A stretch of DNA of 31,317 nucleotides, from assembly GCA_004357015.1 (NCBI GenBank), contig SMXE01000224.1, positions 1-31,317 of the forward strand. The letters are read 5' to 3'. The notes under the pieces were generated by a model. That model did not search any database and had not been told where the DNA came from. It worked only from the letters and a program-made list of their open reading frames with translations. The DNA is from Caldithrix sp. GTDB taxonomy: Bacteria > Zhuqueibacterota > Zhuqueibacteria > Oceanimicrobiales > Oceanimicrobiaceae. How positions within the stretch are numbered: position 1 is the first letter of the stretch; each line of letters starts with the position of its first letter. A program made the translations under genes and the position numbers. Shown one piece after another: positions 23,719 through 31,317 of the stretch.

Positions 23719-23782
23719 TTGATCAAAACAGGGGTTCGGCGTATTAAAGTTTGCTAACCTGTCGTACCAATTCAAACAGGTT
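23719..23782 (+). promoter_or_regulatory. uxaB promoter and probable ExuR/UxuR operator
   Basis: TTGATC (23719-23724), a 17-bp spacer and TATTAA (23742-23747) form a good promoter before uxaB. Just after it AACCTG (23756-23761) and CAGGTT (23777-23782) flank GTACCAATT (23764-23772), which matches half of the ExuR/UxuR consensus (ATTGGTATACCAAT). An operator overlapping the transcript start would give repression relieved by galacturonate or tagaturonate. Confidence 0.5.
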
Positions 23783-23809
23783 GTATGACTAATCAGAAGG
23801 GAACCCATT

Positions 23810-25261
23810 GTGAAAACACTAAATCGTCGCGATTTTCCCGGTGCACAGTATCCAGAACGTATCATTCAGTTTGGTGAAGGTAACTTCCTGCGCGCCTTTG
23901 TTGACTGGCAAATCGATCTCCTGAATGAGCACACCGATCTGAATTCTGGCGTGGTCGTTGTTCGTCCGATTGAAACTTCATTCCCGCCGTCACTGAGCAC
24001 GCAGGATGGTCTGTACACCACCATTATCCGTGGCCTGAATGAGAAGGGGGAAGCGGTCAGCGACGCGCGTCTGATTCGCTCGGTTAATCGTGAAATCAGC
24101 GTCTACAGTGAATACGATGAATTCCTGAAACTGGCGCACAACCCGGAAATGCGCTTTGTTTTCTCTAACACCACCGAAGCGGGTATCAGCTACCATGCGG
24201 GCGATAAATTCGATGACGCGCCAGCGGTAAGCTATCCGGCAAAACTGACCCGTCTGCTGTTCGAACGCTTTAGCCATTTCAACGGTGCGCTGGATAAAGG
24301 TTGGATCATCATTCCGTGTGAGTTGATTGACTACAATGGCGACGCGTTGCGTGAACTGGTGCTGCGCTATGCGCAAGAGTGGGCACTGCCAGAAGCATTT
24401 ATTCAATGGCTGGATCAGGCTAACAGCTTCTGTTCTACGCTGGTGGACCGTATCGTTACCGGTTATCCGCGCGATGAAGTGGCTAAACTGGAAGAAGAAC
24501 TGGGTTATCACGATGGTTTTCTCGACACCGCTGAACACTTTTACCTGTTTGTGATTCAGGGACCGAAATCCTTAGCGACTGAACTGCGTCTGGACAAATA
24601 TCCGCTCAACGTGCTGATTGTTGACGATATTAAACCGTACAAAGAACGCAAAGTGGCAATCCTCAACGGTGCGCACACCGCGCTGGTGCCGGTGGCGTTC
24701 CAGGCAGGGCTGGATACCGTAGGTGAAGCGATGAACGATGCTGAAATTTGCGCATTCGTTGAAAAAGCTATCTACGAAGAAATTATTCCGGTACTGGATT
24801 TGCCTCGTGATGAACTGGAATCTTTCGCCAGTGCAGTCACCGGGCGTTTCCGTAACCCGTACATTAAGCATCAGCTGCTGTCTATCGCGCTCAACGGTAT
24901 GACCAAGTTCCGCACCCGCATCCTGCCACAGCTGCTGGCAGGGCAGAAGGCAAACGGCACACTTCCGGCGCGCCTTACTTTCGCATTAGCGGCATTGATT
25001 GCGTTCTATCGTGGTGAGCGTAACGGCGAAACATATCCGGTACAGGACGATGCACACTGGCTGGAACGTTATCAGCAACTCTGGAGCCAGCATCGTGACC
25101 GTGTTATCGGCACCCAGGAACTGGTAGCGATTGTTTTGGCAGAAAAAGACCACTGGGAGCAGGACCTGACGCAAGTGCCTGGTCTGGTCGAGCAGGTTGC
25201 TAATGACCTGGATGCGATTCTCGAAAAAGGGATGCGCGAAGCTGTACGTCCGTTGTGCTAA
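23810..25261 (+). CDS. uxaB: Altronate oxidoreductase (tagaturonate reductase) UxaB
   Basis: UxaB reduces D-tagaturonate to D-altronate with NADH in galacturonate breakdown. The 483-residue protein has the Rossmann signature [16 protein letters not shown] (about 19-34) and the family catalytic pattern Lys281-x4-Asn286-x2-His289 (KVAILNGAH). It is a paralogue of YdfI, with the same K-x4-N-x2-H pattern. It starts with GTG at 23810 with GAAGGGAA upstream. In K-12 it stands apart from uxaCA and is controlled by ExuR; a promoter and a likely operator are visible upstream, and a terminator follows. Codon use is that of a well-expressed gene. Confidence 0.96.
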   Translation: MKTLNRRDFPGAQYPERIIQFGEGNFLRAFVDWQIDLLNEHTDLNSGVVVVRPIETSFPPSLSTQDGLYTTIIRGLNEKGEAVSDARLIRSVNREISVYSEYDEFLKLAHNPEMRFVFSNTTEAGISYHAGDKFDDAPAVSYPAKLTRLLFERFSHFNGALDKGWIIIPCELIDYNGDALRELVLRYAQEWALPEAFIQWLDQANSFCSTLVDRIVTGYPRDEVAKLEEELGYHDGFLDTAEHFYLFVIQGPKSLATELRLDKYPLNVLIVDDIKPYKERKVAILNGAHTALVPVAFQAGLDTVGEAMNDAEICAFVEKAIYEEIIPVLDLPRDELESFASAVTGRFRNPYIKHQLLSIALNGMTKFRTRILPQLLAGQKANGTLPARLTFALAALIAFYRGERNGETYPVQDDAHWLERYQQLWSQHRDRVIGTQELVAIVLAEKDHWEQDLTQVPGLVEQVANDLDAILEKGMREAVRPLC

Positions 25262-25278
25262 TAACACCGTTACTTCTG

Positions 25279-25306
25279 AACCCGGTTTCGACCGGGTTTC
25301 TTATTT
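25279..25306 (+). terminator. Intrinsic terminator of uxaB
   Basis: AACCCGGT-TTCG-ACCGGGTT (25279-25298) is a perfect 8-bp stem with a stable UUCG loop, followed by TCTTATTT, 17 bp after the uxaB stop. Confidence 0.9.
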
Positions 25307-25467
25307 CACCATATTAGTTACAACATCCTATATGCCTTTATCATTAACAGGTGCCACATGCAGCGCCTGCTAATGTTGTAAGCTTGTAGGTAATTTGTAA
25401 GTAGCGTCTTGAGAATGTGATCGTAATCACGTTTAATAGGGCGACTTTTCCACGCCTGAAGATAACC

Positions 25468-26382
25468 ATGATTGTTCGTCCACAACAACACTGGCTGCGC
25501 CGTATTTTTGTCTGGCACGGCTCAGTATTATCCAAGATATCCTCGCGCTTACTACTCAATTTTCTCTTTTCTATCGCTGTTATTTTCATGCTGCCCTGGT
25601 ACACGCATCTGGGCATCAAATTCACCCTCGCACCGTTCAGCATTCTCGGTGTCGCCATCGCCATTTTTCTTGGTTTTCGTAATAATGCCGGGTACGCCCG
25701 TTACGTTGAAGCGCGAAAACTTTGGGGGCAGTTGATGATTGCCTCACGGTCGTTACTGCGCGAGGTAAAAACGACATTGCCGGATTCGGCAAGTGTAAGG
25801 GAGTTTGCCCGGCTGCAAATCGCTTTCGCCCACTGTTTACGCATGACATTACGCAAACAGCCACAGGCGGAAGTGCTGGCTCATTATCTCAAGACTGAAG
25901 ATCTTCAGCGTGTACTGGCTTCGAACTCTCCAGCTAACCGTATCTTGTTAATAATGGGAGAATGGTTGGCGGTTCAGCGCCGCAATGGACAGCTTTCAGA
26001 TATCCTGTTTATTAGCCTCAACGATCGGCTTAATGATATTTCAGCGGTCCTGGCAGGATGCGAGCGCATTGCCTATACGCCAATTCCCTTTGCCTACACC
26101 CTGATTTTGCATCGTACCGTTTATCTGTTTTGTATCATGCTGCCGTTCGCGCTGGTCGTGGACCTGCATTACATGACGCCTTTTATCTCTGTGCTGATTT
26201 CCTACACTTTTATTTCGCTGGATTGTCTGGCGGAAGAACTGGAAGATCCGTTCGGTACTGAAAACAATGATTTACCACTGGATGCCATCTGCAACGCTAT
26301 TGAAATTGACCTGTTACAGATGAACGATGAAGCCGAAATTCCAGCAAAAATTCTTCCCGATCGTCATTACCAGCTGACGTGA
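25468..26382 (+). CDS. yneE: Bestrophin-family membrane protein YneE
   Basis: The 304-residue protein is a bacterial bestrophin homologue, a family of pentameric ion channels. Two membrane segments at the start (about 25-45 and 50-68: LGVAIAIFLGFRNN, then YARYVEARKLWGQL) and two after the cytosolic helical part (about 205-225 and 230-250) fit the four-helix plan. The family motif EDPFGTENNDLPLD is at about 258-271. Bacterial relatives conduct cations, unlike the chloride channels of animals; what YneE carries is inferred. The ATG at 25468 gives the known length; an in-frame ATG at 25417 would add 17 residues without homology. Its stop is only three bases from the convergent tam stop. Confidence 0.92.
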   Translation: MIVRPQQHWLRRIFVWHGSVLSKISSRLLLNFLFSIAVIFMLPWYTHLGIKFTLAPFSILGVAIAIFLGFRNNAGYARYVEARKLWGQLMIASRSLLREVKTTLPDSASVREFARLQIAFAHCLRMTLRKQPQAEVLAHYLKTEDLQRVLASNSPANRILLIMGEWLAVQRRNGQLSDILFISLNDRLNDISAVLAGCERIAYTPIPFAYTLILHRTVYLFCIMLPFALVVDLHYMTPFISVLISYTFISLDCLAEELEDPFGTENNDLPLDAICNAIEIDLLQMNDEAEIPAKILPDRHYQLT

Positions 26383-26385
26383 TAT

Positions 26386-27144
26386 TTACTCCATACGCCG
26401 GGCAACAATAAACAGACGCGGAAATGCCAGCAGTATCTGTCCGTTCTCTTGCAGTGGATACTGCTCTTCCAGCATCTGATGGTAGCGCTTAAGAAAAAGC
26501 TGCTGTTCGCTCTCGGTCAGATCCTGTAACCACGGACGTAATCCAGTGGCAGTCACCCAATCGATAATCGCCTGGTGTGACGGCATCTGGTGATAGTAGG
26601 TGGTTCGCCAGATATCGACCTCACATCCGGCTTCGCTCAAAATATCGTAGTAAGCATGAACGCCAGCCAACGGCTCACGCCCGCGATCCGGGTAGTTTTG
26701 TTCCCAGGCAACTTCGCGCATGAGCACATGGGTCGGCTCCAGCCAGTTATCTGGCATCTGTACTGCCAGCACGCCCTGCGGATTAAGTAAAGAAACCAGA
26801 TGAGGAAACAATTCGTAGTGGTCGGGCAGCCATTGCAGTGAGGCATTAGCAAAAATCAGATCGAGTGCCTGTACCGGTTGCCAGTTGCGGATGTCTGCTT
26901 CCACGAACTGGCAGTCTGGCAAAGCACTGCGCGCTTCAGCAATCATCGCCGGAGACGAGTCGATGCCTGTTATCCTGGCCGCAGGCCAACGTTGTTGTAG
27001 AAGGGCGGTGCTGTTACCTGGGCCACAGCCAAGATCGGCAACATATTCGACATTTTCCAGCGGCACTCTGGCAAGCAGCTCCACCGCCGGACGCGATCGT
27101 TCAGCGGAAAAGTGTAGATATAAAGAGGGGTTCCAGTCAGACAT
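26386..27144 (-). CDS. tam: Trans-aconitate 2-methyltransferase Tam
   Basis: This 252-residue class I SAM-dependent methyltransferase has motif [11 protein letters not shown] at about 37-46, the acidic end of strand two in GIDSSPAMI, and motif [17 protein letters not shown]. Tam esterifies trans-aconitate, a by-product and inhibitor of the citric acid cycle, and is known to be raised in stationary phase by sigma S. GGGAG precedes the ATG at 27144. It lies 56 bp beyond lsrG on the same strand, so lsr readthrough is possible, but K-12 tam is regarded as having its own promoter. It converges with yneE. Confidence 0.95.
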
Positions 27145-27200
27145 TTTTTTACTCCCGTCAGCGCGTTACCCCAATTGTAGATAAAATTGATAAATTCGCC

Positions 27201-27491
27201 TCACGGCATCAAACCATTGAACAGACGTTTTTTACGCGGCCCGGTCATTAAAGATTCCAGTTTCGCGACACAGGTTTTGTAGTGGGGCGTGGTTTTATGG
27301 AACGCCACTGCGTCTTCATCTTTATAGGCTTCGTAGATATAAAAGCGCGAATTCACTTCCGGGTCCTGTAAGACATCGAAGCGCAAATTGCCTTCTTCCT
27401 GTACAGAGCCCAGGTGGTTCTGGCGAAAAACTTCGATAAACTCGTCAACCTTGTCTTCATGAACGTTAATTTCAACCAGTGTGACGTGCAT
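27201..27491 (-). CDS. lsrG: Phospho-AI-2 degrading isomerase LsrG
   Basis: The 96-residue protein is an antibiotic-biosynthesis-monooxygenase (ABM) fold dimer of the LsrG group. It converts phosphorylated autoinducer-2 (P-DPD) to 3-hydroxy-2,4-pentadione-5-phosphate, the step before LsrF. Visible marks are [17 protein letters not shown] at the start, the [20 protein letters not shown] centre (about 53-72) with family histidines, and the basic tail [16 protein letters not shown] precedes the ATG. It is the last gene of lsrACDBFG and starts 23 bp after lsrF ends. Removing P-AI-2 restores LsrR repression, so it closes the signal loop. Confidence 0.95.
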   Translation of the reverse strand: MHVTLVEINVHEDKVDEFIEVFRQNHLGSVQEEGNLRFDVLQDPEVNSRFYIYEAYKDEDAVAFHKTTPHYKTCVAKLESLMTGPRKKRLFNGLMP

Positions 27492-27514
27492 AATTCTTCT
27501 CCTTAGATCCGCAG

Positions 27515-28390
27515 TTACTGTTTTTCACTCAGATAGAGTTCATATGCCCGATCAGCCGTTTCGTTATGGTGAACCACCGCCTGTACGGCTTTCATCATCG
27601 CCACCGGATGGTCAGACTGGAAAATATTACGCCCCATATCCACACCAGAAGCGCCCTGATCGATAGCCTGCCAGCACATTTCCAGCGCCTCGCGCTCCGG
27701 TAATTTTTTACCGCCAGCAATAACAATGGGTACCGGACATCCGGCAACAATCCGTTCAAAACCTTTTTCGACATAATAGGTTTTGATAATTTGCGCCCCC
27801 ATTTCAGCGGCGATTCGAGTCGCGAGCGAGAAATAACGCTGATCGCGCACCATATCTTTGCCCACGCCAGTCACGGCCATGGTCGGCATTCCCACTTTCA
27901 TTCCGGCATCAACCAGCTGAATAATATTTTTGATCGACTGATGTTCATATTCGCTGCCGATATAAACCTGCGCCGCCACCGCGCAACTGTTCAGGCGCAC
28001 GGCGTCATCCATCGATAACGCCACGGCTTCATTACTTAATTCCGCCAGAATAGAGTTCGCACCTGACGCCCGCAGTACCACCGGCCTATTGGTCGCAGGG
28101 GGAACTACGCTGCGCAAAATGCCGCGCGTACACATTAATACATCGGCATGTTCAAACAGCGGGGCGATATTTATATCAATGCGTTCAAGTCCGGTAGTCG
28201 GTCCCTGAAAATAACCATGGTCAAAAGCCAGCATCACGGTTTTACCCGTTTTCGGATTAAATATCCGCGATAAGCGTGACTGCATTCCCCAATCCAGCGC
28301 ACCGCAACCTTTCAGGGTAAAAGGGATATTTTTTTGCGGTTGATCGGTACGAAAATCTTTACCATCTTTAATATCGTCTAAATCTGCCAT
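27515..28390 (-). CDS. lsrF: 3-hydroxy-5-phosphonooxypentane-2,4-dione thiolase LsrF
   Basis: LsrF, 291 residues, is a class I aldolase-like TIM barrel that transfers an acetyl group from the LsrG product to coenzyme A, giving dihydroxyacetone phosphate and acetyl-CoA. The Schiff-base lysine is Lys203 in [11 protein letters not shown]. The [12 protein letters not shown] segment (58-69) is typical of the DeoC/FbaB-like group, and the phosphate-binding end is [14 protein letters not shown] precedes the ATG. The start lies 26 bp after lsrB and the end 23 bp before lsrG. No odd feature is visible. Confidence 0.96.
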   Translation of the reverse strand: MADLDDIKDGKDFRTDQPQKNIPFTLKGCGALDWGMQSRLSRIFNPKTGKTVMLAFDHGYFQGPTTGLERIDINIAPLFEHADVLMCTRGILRSVVPPATNRPVVLRASGANSILAELSNEAVALSMDDAVRLNSCAVAAQVYIGSEYEHQSIKNIIQLVDAGMKVGMPTMAVTGVGKDMVRDQRYFSLATRIAAEMGAQIIKTYYVEKGFERIVAGCPVPIVIAGGKKLPEREALEMCWQAIDQGASGVDMGRNIFQSDHPVAMMKAVQAVVHHNETADRAYELYLSEKQ

Positions 28391-28416
28391 AACTTACTCC
28401 GGTTAAGTAATGCACA

Positions 28417-29439
28417 TCAGAAATCGTATTTGCCGATATTCTCTTTGTTGAATATCACGCGCTCCGGTAACAGTACGATGCCATTACCATCCGCTTCGTA
28501 GTCATAGCCCTGAACGCTGTTTGGCGAGACTTCAACCTGACCTACGCCCTTGATATCCAGCTTGTCGCCCGTTTTCATTGATCCTTTTTTCAATAATGCA
28601 TCCGCGACATACACTGAAATTTTGCCTTGCTGAACCACATCCCACAGGCCAAATTCTTTCACCGTGCCGCGCTCTACATACGGGCGCATCACATTTGGCG
28701 TACTGAATCCGACAATCGCTACTTTGTCATTTTTCAAGTTTTCTGCGGCTTGTGCGGCAGCGGGCAGGGCGTTGGCATCGGGGGCGATAATGGCGTCGAG
28801 ATCGCTATACGCTTTTAATATTCCTTCTGCGGTTTGTAACGATTTAGTGGCATCGTTATAGCCAAACTGCGTAGTGACAATTTCCCAGCCTGGATGCTCT
28901 TTGGCGATTTTCGCTTTCGCTTCTTTCACCCACTGGTTTTGGTCCGTAACGGTGGGGCTTGAGTAGAAAAACGCGACTTTGGCTTTGTCTTTATTCACCT
29001 GACGCGCCGCCATATCCACCAACATACCTCCTAACTGGGCGGGCGTTCCCTGATTAATGTAGTAAGAGCGGCACTCCGGTTTAGTATCAGAGTCCCAGGT
29101 CAGCACTCTCACACCACGTTGCATGGCGCGTTTCAGTGCCGGACACAAGCCATCAGGCGAAACCGCAGAAACGATAATGGCGTTATAACCTTGATTGACG
29201 AAGTTATTAATCAACTGTACCTGACCAGAAACACTGGGTTCTGTCGGCCCGTCGTAGGTCACATCAACGCCCAGCTCTTTACCCGCTTGTTGTGCGCCGT
29301 TGCCACCGCTGGTAAAAAATCCCACGCCAACCAGTTTGGGAATAAATGCAATACGCTCTGCGGCCTGCACATTCATAGAGATTGCGGCAATGCCAAGAGC
29401 GCTAAGTAAGGCGATTTTCTTAAAGCGATGAAGTGTCAT
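28417..29439 (-). CDS. lsrB: Periplasmic autoinducer-2 binding protein LsrB
   Basis: The 340-residue precursor has a signal peptide cut after about residue 26 (AISMNVQA). It is a two-lobed sugar-binding protein of the ribose-receptor family. All six residues known to contact AI-2 are present: Lys35, Asp116, Asp166, Gln167, Pro220 and Ala222. It therefore should bind the R-THMF form without boron, as in Salmonella and E. coli. It delivers AI-2 to the LsrC-LsrD channel powered by LsrA, which lies outside the window. It starts 11 bp after lsrD, with GGAT upstream. Confidence 0.97.
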
Positions 29440-29450
29440 GAAGATATCCT

Positions 29451-30443
29451 TTATGGCAATGGGTTATTGGCCCGACGCGCCAGCCACTCTTTAATTTGCT
29501 GGCGATGCAGGCTAACGGAACGACCTACGACAACGACGATAAGTAGCGCACCGGAAAGGGCGCTGGACACCTGATTTGGCACTCCTGCCATTTGCAAACC
29601 TTGTTGCAAATATCCCACTAATAAAACCGCAATGGCGGTGCCGATAATGGAACCGGAACCACCATAAATATTGGCCCCGCCAAGCACCACGGCGGTGATG
29701 GCGGGCATCAGAAACGACGCACCGAGATCGGAACGTGCTGAACCAAAATACGATACCAGCAGCACAGCGGCGACCGCAGACGCCAGCCCCGTCATGGCAT
29801 AGAGCGCACATAAGGTACGGTTAACTGGAATCGCGCTATAAAGCGCCACGCGCGGGCTTTGCCCAATCAAAAACACATTACGTCCGGCATGGGTTTTATG
29901 CAGCCAGAGCCAGAAAACGAGGAGACATATCAGGAAGATAATCAGCGGAACGGGGAGTCCCAGCACATCCAGGTTAGCGAAATCTGTAAACGCCATCGGG
30001 AATCCACCAATACCTTCGTACCCCGTCGCTCCGGCCATACCGGAAAGCAGCAGAGCGCTTCCGGCAAACAGATACAGCGTGCCAAGCGTAATCACCAGCG
30101 GGTTAACTTTGGTATAGATAATTAATCCGGCGTTGATCAGCCCGCACAATGCGCCGAGCAGTAAGGTCAGGAGTATCGCCAGCGGCATCGGCACACCACT
30201 TTGAAACAGTACGCCCAATGCAATGGCGCAGAGGCCGATGGTCGAACCAAACGAAATATCGATCCCGCCACTGACAATCACCATCGTTAGCGGTAGGGCG
30301 ACAATGCCAATGCAGATAAAGTCACTGGTGCTGAACAGCAACATATTGAGATCTAACATTCGCGGGTTAATTGCACCAAATGCGACAATCTCAATAACGA
30401 GCAGTGCGGCAAGAGCCAGTTCCCAACCGTAGCGAATACGCAT
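29451..30443 (-). CDS. lsrD: AI-2 ABC importer, permease LsrD
   Basis: The 330-residue membrane protein belongs to the BPD_transp_2 (RbsC-like) permeases with about ten hydrophobic segments. The [14 protein letters not shown] stretch (about 60-72) and the [17 protein letters not shown] stretch (about 253-270) are the family motifs, the second carrying the ATPase-contact region. It pairs with LsrC to form the channel for AI-2. Its ATG overlaps the lsrC stop by one base (TAATG), so the two subunits are probably translated in equal amounts. The Arg-rich C-terminus (RRANNPLP) is cytoplasmic. Confidence 0.96.
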
Positions 30444-31317
30444 TATGCGGCCTCCCGTTTTTTACCTGACGAAGCGGGTTTAACGGATGGCGGTGGCGTC
30501 ATAAAGCGGGCATATTTTTGCCGCCGTAGATTACGTTCCAGCGCACAACGCAGGCGTCCATCAAACACCAGCACCGCCAGCAGAACCAGACCCGCGATAA
30601 AATCATTCCACCATGCCGGAATGCGCAACAGCACCAGTACGCTATCGATCTGCGTCAGGAACCATGCGCCGAGTACCGCACCAATGATCGCACCGGAACC
30701 ACCGAGCAAACTAATGCCGCCCAGCACGCAGGCTGCAATTGCTTTCATCTCCAGCCCGGTACCGGTCTGGTTGGGGATAAAACCAATCTGCGAAGCAAAC
30801 ACAATTCCCGCCAGTGCCGCCATGCAGCCGTTCAACGAAAATGCCACAATGCGAATGGCTTCAGTACGAACGCCCAGTTGACGAGCGCCCTGTAAATTAT
30901 CGCCCGTGGCATAAAAACTGCGTCCAAACGCCGTCTTTGCCAGCAGCCAGGCCATAAATGCCACCAGAATTATCGTCAACCAACCAATTGCTGAAACGCC
31001 AAGCAGCAGCGGGGCGGAGAGCTGTTTCAGTTCGGCGGGTAACCCTTCAATCCATTTGCCGCCAGTCCACAGCAACATGATGCCTCTGTACAACCCTAAC
31101 GTGCCAAGGGTGGCAACAATGGCAGGGATCTTTAGCCACGCGACCAGGACACCGTTGAAAAATCCCGCGAGCAAACCAAGCAGTAAAGTCGCGACACAAG
31201 CAACAGGTAGTGAATATCCTGCGTTCAGTAACATCCCCAACAGCACCGCGCACATTCCGGTAATCGAACCCACTGAAACATCAATATTGCGCGTAAGCAT
31301 TACCAGCGTCGCGCCCA
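30443..31317 (-). CDS. lsrC: AI-2 ABC importer, permease LsrC (5' end outside window)
   Basis: The frame runs from the TAA at 30443-30445 to the window edge and encodes the last 290 or so residues of a protein that is 342 residues in K-12. About fifty N-terminal residues with the first helix are missing because the window ends. The start seen is [21 protein letters not shown], the RbsC-type motif; the later [20 protein letters not shown] repeats the ATPase-contact motif. It is the partner of LsrD in the AI-2 importer. The cytoplasmic tail is basic ([17 protein letters not shown]). No frameshift is visible in the part shown. Confidence 0.95.

Noticed and set aside
23990..24538. 182-codon open frame antisense to uxaB
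   Set aside because: Long shadow frame within a strongly biased gene; rich in Gln, Phe, Arg and Val as expected from the reverse of E. coli codons.
1..31317. CRISPR array, tRNA or rRNA gene, insertion sequence
   Set aside because: No regularly spaced repeats, no tRNA or rRNA-like sequence, and no transposase were seen on either strand.

Overview
The window is a stretch of enterobacterial chromosome that I recognise as Escherichia coli of K-12 type. Gene order, protein lengths and key residues agree with the region from the right end of the cryptic Qin prophage to the lsr (autoinducer-2) operon, read in the opposite direction to the usual K-12 map. Identification is by recall of these proteins and by motif; no search was run.

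Layout. (1) About 1-2204 is the end of a lambdoid prophage: the tail of a tail-fibre assembly gene, the serine invertase pinQ, the cold-shock gene ydfK, and roughly 790 bp of AT-rich DNA without a convincing gene. It ends inside ydfJ, an MFS transporter gene that has lost its 5' end. (2) 2205-7000 holds the host genes cut off by the prophage (ydfJ remnant, ydfI), then ydfZ, rspR (ydfH) and ydfG. (3) 7100-13160 holds dcp, ydeJ, ydeI, the zinc-regulated diguanylate cyclase dgcZ, the Hfq-dependent sRNA gene mgrR, the 31-residue membrane protein gene mgtS, and the MFS exporter gene ydeE. (4) 13350-17460 is the multiple-antibiotic-resistance region: eamA, marB-marA-marR with its operator, divergent marC, and sotB. 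(5) 17600-22520 holds the orphan gene yneK, the LysR regulator gene ptrR, and the divergent sad-glsB-yneG set for succinate semialdehyde and glutamine metabolism. (6) 22636-27150 holds dgcF (N-terminally shortened), uxaB, yneE and tam. (7) 27201 to the end is the distal lsr operon, lsrC(partial)-lsrD-lsrB-lsrF-lsrG.

How the genes work together. LsrC and LsrD form the membrane channel and LsrB the periplasmic receptor for AI-2; LsrF and LsrG break down phospho-AI-2. MarR represses marRAB, MarA activates it through the marbox, and eamA, sotB and ydeE are efflux carriers nearby. mgrR and mgtS converge and each has a PhoP-box-like site placed to drive it, so the dgcZ-ydeE gap is a small low-magnesium response module. 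Sad and GlsB supply succinate and glutamate under PtrR.

I found no previously undescribed multi-gene system. The points most worth a second look are the prophage split of the ydfJ-ydfI locus, the amino-terminal loss in dgcF with an apparent relic ORF upstream, the PhoP box overlapping the dgcZ stop codon, the orphan AT-rich yneK, a strong unassigned CRP-like site between yneK and sotB, and a perfect hairpin just before the glsB ribosome-binding site.
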